64,000 nt of DNA from Dysidea avara. Taxonomy: Eukaryota; Porifera; Demospongiae; Dictyoceratida; Dysideidae. Below the pieces are notes generated by a model. That model saw only the letters and a list, made by a program, of their open reading frames with translations. It ran no database searches and was not told the origin of the DNA. Location: NCBI RefSeq assembly GCF_963678975.1, contig NC_089282.1, positions 1,302,001 to 1,366,000 on the forward strand. The letters are read 5' to 3'. Positions 24,701 to 50,347 of the stretch are shown in pieces (positions within the stretch are counted from its first letter, which is position 1; every line of letters starts with the position of its first letter). Both the position numbers and the translations under genes were made by a program.

Positions 24701-25392
24701 CACAATATCGTTGCATACTTGGAAAACATTTTCTACATCCTCAAGCCTGGAGGATATTGGATTAACTTTGGTGAGTGGAATTTCCTGTCTGTAGTATTTC
24801 ACAGGAAAATAACAATTGGAACAATGACCACTTTAAAAGAATATTACATCTCTTCCTGGAGTATTGGGCATCCCTATGTAAGCTGTGGTTAGATGTGGTG
24901 GGATAACTTTATTACTGGGCTGTGGCTGCTAGCTGTGATTATCTGGTCATTCTAATGTTGTTAAATATAATGAAAGTGTTTCACAATGCAATCCAGTGTG
25001 TTGGCTTCAGCTGCTAATATTACACAGAACCATGAAGCCATCCTGTAATGGGTACCCACAAAGTCACACTCACACTCTTTTGTTCTTAAGTGAAATGTAA
25101 TGTTTTCAATCAGGTCCTTTACTGTACCACTTTGCTGATATGCCGAATGAGTTATCTATTGAACTATGTTATGATGAGGTACACAGGATTGCTCGAGATG
25201 AGATTGGATTTCAATTTTTGGTCAGCAAGAAAAGATAGTGTTACCCGATAACTTGTTGTTGACTAACAGGAGGAGCATACCGGAATGAAGTCATCCTATA
25301 TCTCTGATCCAAACTCCATGATGCAAATGACATACAATTGTGTGTTTAGTGTTGCCACAAAACCACCCACCACAGTTCACACAACAAAATAA
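21776..25392 (+). CDS. CARNMT1: Carnosine N-methyltransferase
   Basis: Ten exons: 21776-21885, 21934-22138, 22954-23049, 23104-23177, 23289-23362, 23548-23614, 24011-24189, 24657-24770, 25114-25220 and 25270-25392, giving 382 aa against about 409 in human. The family uses S-adenosylmethionine to methylate carnosine to anserine. The SAM-binding loop reads [20 protein letters not shown], followed by [19 protein letters not shown]. Further family blocks are [59 protein letters not shown] and NELSIEL. The N-terminal part ([20 protein letters not shown]) is helical as in the family. The first intron is only 48 bp. The 3' end almost touches HINFP. Confidence 0.93.
22139..22953 (+). other. CARNMT1 intron 2
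   Basis: No additional exon or repeat recognised. Confidence 0.5.
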
Positions 25393-25403
25393 TAATGAAT
25401 TAC

Positions 25404-27506
25404 TTAATTCTCATCTGCAGAAATGTTATCAGGTGTCCCTTGTTGTTGTAACCCATCCTCTTCCATCGTGCTAACATCAACAAGTCGTACTGTCTGCAAT
25501 CTCTTAACTCCATCAAGACTGGTGATATACCTGTAACACACATAACAACTAGTTAGCAGTGACACAAGATAGTTTCAGTTGTAACCTACACCCACACAAA
25601 CACCTGCCACACTGTGGTAATGACTTCCATCATTGTATACATACACATGCAGAGATAAGCCGAGCCAGTTTGTCTGCCCTTATATGGCTGTGCTAGACTG
25701 TTGATATTATTCATGATGTGTGTTGTAAGGATCAAATTGTAACTAATCACTGGTCTCTCTCACCTGAACCGATAATGCCCAGGCGGGTACTTGAAGCCAT
25801 GTTGATTGATCAAGTGTTTAGTCAGAGATTGTCCTCGACTGTACTGAGCATTACACACATGACAGCCATACATGTTGCCTGTGTCACTGTGCATGGCCTG
25901 CTGGTGACGTTGCAGACAACCAAGACTATTGGTGACATAACTACAGCCATTAGCTCCACAGACCAGTAGAGACGTCCCATGTATATCCATGTGTTTGCGT
26001 AGGTTATTGGATGACTTGAATGATTTGTGGCAGATCTTGCAAACATGCTCACACAGATCACCATGTCTCCATTTCAAATGTTGCATCAACCTTCCTTGTG
26101 AGTTTACTGTGAGGTCACACTTTGGACACTTTATAATGTTGATGTGATTCCTGACATGTTCCTTAAGAAGTCTTTCATTCATAAAACCTTTTCCACAATA
26201 ACTGCAAGTGTATTTGTTAACCTCCACCTGTCTCTCAAGATGGTCCTTGAACCGTGACCGGCAAGAGAAGAGTCCTCCGCATGCCGGACATGCCACAGTC
26301 TTCTCCTGGGTGTGTGTCTGCATGTGTTCTGCTAGCTTGTACTTGCTCTTACCAGTAAATGAGCAATCTACAGATGTAGATCATTGTTTTAGTAAACACA
26401 TAAGACACACTTCCCAAGTAATTATAGTGTTGTTCCAGCAACACTAAAATTAGAACAGACACTAAATGAAATGTAGCCTAAAGTAATGGCAGTGAAATCT
26501 CAACATTGTCAGCAGACATTTTGTAATACTAGTATTGTAATTGTATGGTATTACATAATAATGAAGGCCTTAGTTGGCACAACTAACTATGAAATGATCT
26601 AGCCATACACACAACATAGGCCACCAAACATGGACAACAACCTTCCCACACAGTATCTCACTACTAGATGTGCCATATAAATGTCTTCATTACTACATAA
26701 TGAACAAATTGTATGACATGAGTGAGACAACCATTAGAAACATGTGACAATGTACCATCAAAGATTTCTACAATGTAAAAGTGAAACCTTTACAGGCTGG
26801 CTATACACTTCACATTCTAACATCTTATTAACATATTCACCTTGGCTACAAAACAGTATAAATAGTTATGCCAAAATACCAATGGCCCATGATGGAGCTT
26901 CTTGGTAAATAGTTCAATTCAGTTCAGACAGAACAAACCCTTACTCAATGTCAATGACAATACTTGGTATATACAACTTTGTAAGAGTTTCAGGTCTATA
27001 TGTAGTATAGTAATATCAGTAGGAATGGTGTACATTCAGTAATTATTTCATAATTCAAACTCACCTGACCACTGACATTTCATTTCAGTTGAACAGTGTG
27101 ATGCAACATGGTCATAAAAGTCACTGACACAGTCAAACTTATCTCCACATTTTCCGCCAGACCACAGACACTCCAACTCCTTATCAAAACTTGGTAGAAT
27201 GTTGGACATACTAGGGTCTAGTCCACAGTCAGGAAGTTGACGTCTCTTTTGCCACTCACTGCCGACATATTTCAGGTACGTGTGGAAGGGATGAAATAAG
27301 CTGTGACGATGAAATTCTGATAAATTTTGTGTGCTCCACCCACAATCCCGCCATGAGCACTGATAGGTAGCATTAGGGGCACGACATAGAAGTAGATGTT
27401 CGCGCATGTGTAGGGTTGCTTCATTGACTGTGCCAAATTCAGAGCCGCATATTGCTGGGGCGCCCCATTCACATACGATGTTTTCTTTCAAAGCTTTCTT
27501 TGACAT
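25404..27506 (-). CDS. HINFP: HINFP-like histone H4 transcription factor (C2H2 zinc fingers)
   Basis: Exons: 27506-27065, 26367-25764 and 25530-25404, giving 390 aa. The order of fingers follows vertebrate HINFP. N-terminal CEWG, CSWRDCGWS and CLWSGGKCGDKF fingers have long spacings. Then come CQWSDCSFTGKSKYKLAEH, ACPACGGLFSCRSRFKDH, CSYCGKGFMNERLLKEH, KCPKCDLTVNSQGRLMQH, CKICHKSFKSSNNLRKHMD and CHVCNAQYSRGQSLTKH. The characteristic HGFKYPPGHYRFRY segment closes the array (human HQFKWPSGHPRFRY). In mammals HINFP binds the site II element of histone H4 promoters at G1/S. The C-terminal tail is much shorter than the human one. The stop codon is 11 bp from that of CARNMT1 on the other strand, so the 3' UTRs must overlap. 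Confidence 0.9.
26368..27064 (-). other. HINFP intron 1
   Basis: AT-rich, nothing else seen. Confidence 0.5.
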
Positions 27507-27723
27507 CTTCCCTGTAACATTACTTGTAGCGATTCGTACAAATGAAAAAGGTACTAACTTTAAGACTCTTCTATCTACGCTTTTTTCAATTGCAATTCGC
27601 GCGCTCGGTAATTTCTAATTAGAGAACACCTGGCGCCTAAAAACGCTTACGTCACTGCAACTTCTAATCAACCCCCTAATTCTTGTCACCTTCACGTTGC
27701 GATATCCAGGTGTGCGATACAAC
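27507..27723. promoter_or_regulatory. Shared promoter region HINFP / MIEN1-SelW
   Basis: 217 bp lie between divergent starts. The stretch is locally more GC-rich than its surroundings (GCGCGCTCGG, TGGCGCC). No TATA box. Confidence 0.55.
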
Positions 27724-28426
27724 ATGTCTGTGGACGTTCAGATCAACTACTGGTTAGTTTGTAATGTTAGTAAATTGACTGACCTGATTTTAGTCAGATG
27801 ATTTTTGGAGAATAATTCGAGAAATAATTGCTGTGGTTAGAAACCCTACATTTCAGCGCTATTAATTTTCAGCTTGGGTGCTATGCAATGGTGGTTGGTT
27901 CTGGTCACAATTAGACTTTTTTGTTGATAAGTGTGAATAATGTAGGTGGGTGCTGTGGTGATAAGCCTAGTGTCATGGCTAAGATTCCAGATGTTAATAG
28001 TGTGTTAATATTCCATGAGTAAACATATCTCTTATGGTGTAATCCAGTGGTGGATGAGGCTACTCTTCTCGGTACAACTACCTGGCTGATCAGATACGTT
28101 CTGAAGTGCCAACTGCTAAAGTAAATGGAGCCATAGCCAAGTCTGGTAAGTTGAGTTTTTTAACATCAACAAGATAATTGCCTTCACCTTCACGGTTTAT
28201 TATACAGGTGACTTTGAGGTGTTTGTCAACGAGACTCTGATTTTCTCTAAGCAATCTACAGGAGATTTCCCAAATGTGACTTCTGTAAGTAATGTTGTAA
28301 TAAAAGATACTAGCACAAATATATTTCTATTACCAGGTTGTGAAAATGGTACGCAGTGTTGCTAAGGGAGAACAACCTCAAATGGTCACCAAAACGTCAT
28401 CTGCAGGAGGCTGCAATCTATTGTGA
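27724..28426 (+). CDS. MIEN1: Selenocysteine-containing MIEN1 / selenoprotein W-family protein
   Basis: Exons: 27724-27752, 28048-28145, 28208-28284 and 28337-28426, giving 97 aa with an in-frame TGA at 28055-28057 read as selenocysteine (residue 13). The redox motif is C-G-G-U right after the first beta strand (VQINYCGG-U-GYSSRYNYL), as in SelW (CxxU) and where MIEN1 has CEPC. The remainder, GDFEVFVNETLIFSKQSTGD, FPNVTSVVKMV and KGEQPQMV, follows MIEN1. The last residues GGCNLL form a CaaX box ending in Leu, like MIEN1 CVIL, which predicts geranylgeranylation and membrane attachment. The true stop is also TGA, so Sec decoding depends on the SECIS in the 3' UTR. Standard gene finders would stop at residue 12. 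Confidence 0.92.
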
Positions 28427-28447
28427 CACTTGTTGTTTGTAACTAGG

Positions 28448-28512
28448 CTATTATTTCATGAAGACTCTGGCAGAAACATGTAATGTGTTGCCAGTGTTGG
28501 AAATACAATTAT
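28448..28512 (+). promoter_or_regulatory. SECIS element, type II
   Basis: In the 3' UTR, 32 nt after the stop, ATGA (28458-28461) opens the non-Watson-Crick quartet with GGAA at 28499-28502. The helix pairs GACTCTGGCA with TGCCAGTGTT (one U-U mismatch). An AAA follows in an internal loop, then a mini-stem ACAT-GTA-ATGT. This is the layout of a form 2 SECIS. It was read by eye and not folded by software. Confidence 0.82.
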
Positions 28513-28821
28513 AAAATGCCTTGTTTGAACAAATTAATAAGGTTTCCAAACCACCTGATAGTGAAAATGTATAAGTGTTGGAGTTACTATGGTGTTTACA
28601 CGTTGTTGTGGTCATCGCTATCCAATTACCAGCTGTGCGTCATTTTTTGTTGCTTACCAAACACAGGATATTGTATTTGCATATATTTGAGAGCGCGCTT
28701 GTGGCCAAGCACATTTGTGAATCAGGCACTAATCGTCTCGCTGTGTATAAAACAAGATAGTCGCTAACCACTGTATATATTTTTAATCCTCTGCTGGAAA
28801 TCTACTAGCCAGTTTTTTAAA

Positions 28822-31682
28822 ATGTCGGTGATGGTGGAAAATAGGGTAAGTGTGTGTGGGTTGCCTCTTGTGGCTGGGAGAGAACTTAAACTGGTTTTCT
28901 TACAGATTAGTAACGGGTTCGCTGTTGTTGATGGAGCGAAATTTCGCCATCGCCAATCTGAAACAGACTCTGGCATTGGTACGCCCGAAGAAGGTACTTG
29001 CTTGCAATTGATTTGTGTTTCAAATCGTTGACGTTTTGTGTTCGTTGTTTTTACAGATGTGCAGTGTACCCAGTCACCTTGGACCTATGGCTACCCCATG
29101 AATTCGCCACTGGTAAAAACTGCCAAAGCGGACGGGACACAATCTGCGTTTGTATTTGAGATGCCTCTAAGCAAAGAACGCGACAGTTTTCTACCGTCAC
29201 CAACCTCAGCACTAGCGCGAATGATGGTGAGTTTTGGTGTTAATTGATTACTAGGACCTTAAGGGATAGCGTGACGAGTGGTGACAATATTATCGCTTCG
29301 ATGTGTTCCCTAGGGTGGATTGTCTGTCAATTCTAGTCAAATTTCAGAGACGGCTGTTAGTAATTCTGATGGAGAGCAAGACGAAAACTGTAGCACTTCA
29401 GATAGCGATTCATCTCACCCTGAATGGGAGAAGCAGTGGTCAACGCGCGTCCACCCTCGTACTGGGTTTAGACTGACTAAACAAGCTTCTGCCCCGGACC
29501 TTGACCTGGCTAACACACTATACAATAACACTGCTCCGATAAGAAAGACATCTAGTTATCCTCCTGCTGGGTTCAGGAATCGTTCCATGTCCACGAGTCA
29601 AGGTCCAATATTTGAAGTACCTTTTCACACACATCAACAACAACAGCCACCACTACCAGAACGATCGCTGTCGCTTAGCTCAAGTTTGGATAATGGACTA
29701 CCAAGTTTTCCTAACTACAACACACCTCAATCTCGATACTCACCAACCCAACAAATCAGTGAGTACACACACAATATTATTGTATGTGTGTGTGTGTAGA
29801 CATTGTTTGCTGACTGGCATGTTGATGTAAATGATGTAACCAGTATCACTGGGTGTTTTGTTGTCAATCAAAACTAACAGGAAATATAGTTTGAAGTGGC
29901 TGGGGCATATGATCAGCACTAGTAGCCATTGTTTACACTTTGTTGCTGTGGTCTTATCCCTTATTGTTGCTTTGTTGTCACAGTTTGGTTAACAACCAGT
30001 TTTCACTTTACAATTTACTATTTTACAGCATCTGCTGACTTCATTTGTACATGGAGTGGCCAGTTACCACCAAGGCAGCACAGAAACCCTACTTACTCTA
30101 CAAGGATTTTTGTTGGAGGTGTACCATGGGACATTACTGAGGCTGGATTGATGCAGGCATTTAGACCATTTGGTAGCCTCAATATTGAGTGGCCTGGCAA
30201 GGAAGGCAAACACTGTCGTCACCCACCTAAAGGTATGTGATTGATGGAGTTATGCTTAAACGTATTAATATTAATAAGTACATCATTTCACAGTTACCTA
30301 GAATAGCATAACTGATGTCTTATTTTGACTGACTAGTCATTCACTCTATTTATATTAATGGCTTCAGTTGGGCATGAGCTGTGCTAGTGTTAATGTACAA
30401 GTGTTTATGTGGTGTATGCTTTTATCTTGTAGGGTATGTGTATATCACATTTGAGTCAGAACGCTCTATCAAAGCCTTGCTCATGTCATGCACTCATGAC
30501 CCCAGTAATGGTGGACAGTGGTACTACCAAGTGTCCAGTAGAAGAATGAGGAACAAGGAGGTATGTTTTCAAATGTGATGTCTCCATGGTGATATGTTTG
30601 TAGTCACCAAAGTCTTGTGGTTCATTAGTAAAGTATTTTATTTGTGGCTTTTAAACCCGATTCAATCTGTTCTATTGCTAAACCTGGTTATAGTATTGAG
30701 GCACCCACACTAAAGCTTATTCATGTAGTGAAGTCACCCCCCACTGTACAGCAGCTGCTGATACCTTTAATAGCAAATATTTTCATCTGTGCTGCTGGCA
30801 TTGTTACGAGTTCCCACATAACCATATTGTGGCCATTCTTCAAAGGTATCTGGTTTTGACTGTCACTTTGTTCTTTAGGTGCAAATCATTCCTTGGGCAC
30901 TCTGTGATGGAAACTCTATTAGATGCCCATCACCCAAGCTTGACCCAAGCAGAACAGTGTTCGTTGGTGGTCTACATGGTCTCATAAATGCTGATGCTCT
31001 GGCACATATCATGGACGATCTGTTTGGGGGAGTAGTCTATGCAGGCATAGACACTGATAAATACAAATACCCAATTGGTAAGTTATGTTGTATATTGTGT
31101 TGAGGTGTGTTAATACTTTGTATTGTAATGCTTTAATGGACACTTTAAACCATTTTGGGTTATTAGAGAAGCCCTTAAGTGTAACTGGCTTCATTACTTG
31201 TAAACATTCTGATAGGTTTCTAAGAAGTTCGTTATGAATTTAGTTAGCTGGCTTGTATCATGTTCTGATTATCCCTTATGCCACATGTGGTGAATATGAT
31301 AGATTATCATTGAGTTACTGTTTGTTTATTGTTTCACAGGGTCAGGCAGAGTCACGTTTGGCAACCAAAAGTCATTTATGAAGGCAGTGCAAGCTGGATT
31401 TATTGAGATAAAGACCTCCAAATTCACTAAGAAGGTAAAAACTTAATTCAATATGTAAGGAAGCAATGAATTACACCTGTTTATTTGTAGGTTCAAGTTG
31501 ACCCATACTTGGAGGACTCGCTCTGTAGTATTTGTAACAGAATTGTGGGACCATATTTCTGTCGTGACCTGCACTGCTTCAAGTACTACTGTCGCTCCTG
31601 TTGGCAATGGCAGCATGCTGTGGATGCCTTCACCCACCATCGGCCACTTACTCGTACCACAAAGTCCAGCCGTCCCCTCTAA
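28822..31682 (+). CDS. CPEB1: Cytoplasmic polyadenylation element-binding protein
   Basis: Nine exons: 28822-28845, 28906-28993, 29057-29226, 29314-29758, 30029-30232, 30433-30560, 30879-31077, 31338-31434 and 31491-31682, about 514 aa. My base count inside exon 8 is two short of its coordinates, so that exon needs checking. The N-terminal half is low complexity (Ser, Pro, Gln) with [14 protein letters not shown]1 starts [23 protein letters not shown]2 starts [20 protein letters not shown] and includes [20 protein letters not shown]. The C-terminal zinc-binding domain reads [17 protein letters not shown], then [14 protein letters not shown]. All are diagnostic for CPEB1 rather than CPEB2-4 (human [31 protein letters not shown]). 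CPEB1 binds UUUUAU in 3' UTRs and controls poly(A) length and translation of maternal or localised mRNAs. It lies 395 bp behind the selenoprotein gene and probably has its own promoter. Confidence 0.95.
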
Positions 31683-32619
31683 ATGACTTTCCCCCACCCC
31701 TCCTCTCTGTACGTAATGGAACATCCCTGATTTATAAACCTTTCCCCATTATCGCTTAGCAAAAGGCAGCAAGATTTTTAAAGTAACAGCAGTTTCATCT
31801 TAAATACTTTTTCAGCACAGTTGTAGATTAACTATCAGGTTTAACAGATGTAATCTTTTTTAACAGAAAGAGTTAACTTAAAGTTCTTATTGTAAAGTGA
31901 CCCTTTTTTTTCATTTGCTGCTATTTTTTCTTGTAACATAGGTTTACATTTATCATTTAACTTGCTGTATGATTTTATTTTGAAATACACTACACAGAGG
32001 TCTATTCTGTTTTTAATAGTTCCACAATTTTATTTCACAGAGACTTAGTTATAGCAATATCAGCACTATTATTTTCATTGTTGTATTATTATTAGCAATT
32101 GTAGATATATAAAGATCTCTGCTGATTTTGTAACTTTTAAAATGCATTTTATAATAAAACAAATGAAACATCACTTGATGGATAATATTCAGAGAATTTG
32201 TTGTGATGTTCACTTTATCATGACTGGGTAGACTGTTAAAACCTGAAAACCACATAGTTGTAATGACAAAGAAAAGAACAGGATGACTGAGATGATGTTA
32301 TTTCCTCTTTAGATAAGTTGCCCATACATCTCCCACATGACCAAGCCTTTACACTTTATGTCATCCAGAACTGAATAAGCATGCACTGGTCATGTCTCAG
32401 TGATGTAGTTAGTATACATAGCAACCTAATAAGGTGTCTATAGGATGACATGATAATTGCACATACAGACATGGCTAAACATTTCATGCAAGATTTCTTC
32501 ACATCAAATCAGCTGAACAATTTGTTTACAATGGTACAAGTCAAAACTGTTACAAACATAATATTAATGGTGCTAGTCTTTTTTTTTTTCTTTTCTTTTT
32601 TTATTCTTGACCAGTGTTT
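31683..32619 (+). promoter_or_regulatory. CPEB1 3' UTR with CPE motifs and poly(A) signal; NDUFB3 3' flank
   Basis: TTTTAT occurs at 31973-31978, 32028-32033 and 32147-32152, and TTTTTAAT at 32010-32017. The last TTTTAT directly abuts AATAAA (32153-32158), the best poly(A) signal for CPEB1. On the minus strand, AATAAA near 32599-32604 lies about 16-20 bp after the NDUFB3 stop. Confidence 0.65.
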
Positions 32620-32853
32620 TCAATGGTGAGGATGTGTGCGTTTCCATTCATCTGCTTCTCGTCTCTCCTTCGGCTTCCAGTATAGTTCGTCTATTGTTGC
32701 TAACACCAAGAAGGCGGCAAGACCCCAACCAAACCCGTAAAATGATCTTCTCAAATGCGCCTTGTTAGAAAACTCCGGACTATTTCTCCATGCTTCTAAC
32801 CTCGCCCATGGGTCCTTCCTCTGCACCGCCGGAGCGTTTTTAAACAGCACCAT
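32620..32853 (-). CDS. NDUFB3: NADH dehydrogenase (complex I) beta subcomplex subunit 3
   Basis: A single-exon 77-aa protein from the first ATG. An upstream extension exists only with a non-ATG start. RKDPWARLEAWR matches the family signature RDPWGRNEAWR. After it comes one membrane segment, FYGFGWGLAAFLVLATIDELYW, and a short charged His-ending tail (THPHH; human ends KHH). NDUFB3 is an accessory single-span subunit of the distal membrane arm of mitochondrial complex I. The sponge-type protein lacks the His-rich N-terminal stretch of mammals. It is divergent from the convertase gene with 71 bp between the ATGs. Confidence 0.88.
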   Translation of the reverse strand: MVLFKNAPAVQRKDPWARLEAWRNSPEFSNKAHLRRSFYGFGWGLAAFLVLATIDELYWKPKERREADEWKRTHPHH

Positions 32854-32924
32854 TCCAAATAACACCCACCCCAACGTATTCTATATTTTTGGTGCAGCGA
32901 GCTGTAAATAGTTCTGTAGATGCG
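32854..32924. promoter_or_regulatory. Very short shared promoter region NDUFB3 / convertase
   Basis: Only 71 bp lie between start codons, with CTATATTTTT near the middle (32881-32890). Either the promoter is bidirectional or one of the genes has an unseen upstream exon. Confidence 0.5.
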
Positions 32925-48564
<15,640 letters not shown>

Positions 48565-50347
48565 CCCAACCTCTGCCTATTCCAAAACTTCTTTTTCAAT
48601 TTTTTTATTCATTTCATTCATTCTGTACTTCATGAATTAAAATTGTTATTCTACTATTTACTGTGATATGTGAAAACATCAAAAAAAAATTTTGTGGGAG
48701 TTTAGGTCTTGTCTGTTTTTTTTTTTTTGTTTTTTTTTGTTTTTTTTTTTTTGGGGGGGGGGGGGGAGTAATTAGATTAGGCGTACTGCTCACATGTACT
48801 GCTGCTTATATCCTTATGAGGTCACTACCAGTTACCCTGGACAATAGCCTCCAGTGTCTCTGGCTAAAGTGGATGACTTGATAGCAAAAATCTTAATTGA
48901 TCGTAGTACTCTTGTTGTGCTTCTTCAGACAGTCAGTTAATCCACTGAGTTGTGTGTCCTACCTGGCAATGTGATGTAAGGTTCAGTTTTATTGATAGCA
49001 ACAAAAGAGTTGAACACAACTAACCAATGACAAGCACAGATAACATCACATGGTAACTGAGAACTTATTTGTCCTGCCTTTAAGGACAAAAAAGCATTTC
49101 AGAATAACATTACAAATGTATAATACACAGCTTAGAGAAATTCTGTACATATTTCATTGGAGGGCACCTCCTGGCTTGAGTGCAGGTATATATCCAGTGT
49201 TTGAGAGAGACAGATACTGTACAAAGGTAAGAACATTTTATCTTCTCACTAAGGACCTGTGGAGAAAGGTAAGCCTGTTACAAGAGTGAGAAACATGTAA
49301 CTAAAATTGTGTGAATTGCAGAATAAAATCCCAAACCAGGTATTACCCTTCAGTCTTCACAAGTTCACACAGGTCCTTAGTGAAGACTGGTCTATTGAGA
49401 AGACTCGCCATATACCAGTTTTCGGCACAAAGTTCACATAGACATTATCCTTAACCAGTTTTGATAGAGTGCTGGTATATTGTGAGTGTTGTATGTATTA
49501 AGCCATTAAAGTAGCCGTACATGTTGTTGTATAACATTAGCAGTGTTGACCGTTTTACACAGTATAATACACCAACAGTTCAACTATAAACTTAATTGAG
49601 TGTTCTTTGACTATCATGTTGGACATGATATACTGGTGGTGTTCTACACTGTTTTCTGAATATCTCTATCTGATTCTTTGTTCAGTCTACAGACTCTACC
49701 TAATGTGCTAATACAACGAATTAGATGATCTGAACGTTCTATTAGAGTATATATGGTTCTGTTTTAGTAGAGGATGTTTCTCGCTCTAATGGTACATGCT
49801 GTCCGTCATATCTAGTACGTTACACACTCACTTATTACAGTATACTCTGTATTATAATGGATAATTGCTGTATTAAAGTCAATTCAAATTGCTGCAGCCA
49901 TGCTGCTGCTGCGTGCTGCTGCTGCGTGCTGCTGCGTGCTGCTGCGTGCTGCGTGCTGCTGCTGCGTGCTGCGTGCTGCTGCTGCGTGCTGCTGTTGCGT
50001 GCTGCGTGCTGCTGCGTGCTGCTGCTGCGTGCTGCTGCTGCGTGCTGCTGCTGCGTGCTGCTGCTGCGTGCTGCTGTTGCGTGCTGCGTGCTGCTGCTGC
50101 TGCGTGCTGCATCTGCGTGCTGCTGTTGCGTGCTGCGTGCTGCTGTTGCGTGCTGCGTGCTGCTGTTGCGTGCTGCGTGCTGCTGTTGCGTGCTGCTGTT
50201 GCGTGCTGCGTGCTGCTGTTGCGTGCTGCTGCTGCTGCTGCGTGCTGCTGCTGCTGCGTGCTTAGTACAACCATAGTACAACAATGTGTGACTTGAATGT
50301 TTTATTAGAGATTACGGTATTCGAAAATAATAGAATATACGATAAAT
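48565..50347 (+). other. Convertase / FBXO9 intergenic region
   Basis: After the convertase stop come a T-tract and a G-tract (48719-48768). A spaced inverted repeat follows (TCACTAAGGACCTGTG near 49246 and CACAGGTCCTTAGTGA near 49369). There is a GAACGTTCTATTAGAG motif (49732-49747) and a CTG/CGTG repeat (49903-50262). No gene seen. Confidence 0.6.
49903..50262. repeat. CTG-rich compound satellite upstream of FBXO9
   Basis: About 360 bp built from TGCTG, TGCGTGCTG and TGTTGCG blocks. Nearly all frames stay open (Cys/Leu/Ala or His/Ala/Ser/Gln runs), so the several overlapping ORFs are not genes. Confidence 0.92.

Noticed and set aside
49835-50296. Several overlapping ORFs of 120-150 aa
   Set aside because: All are translations of the CTG/CGTG satellite in different frames.
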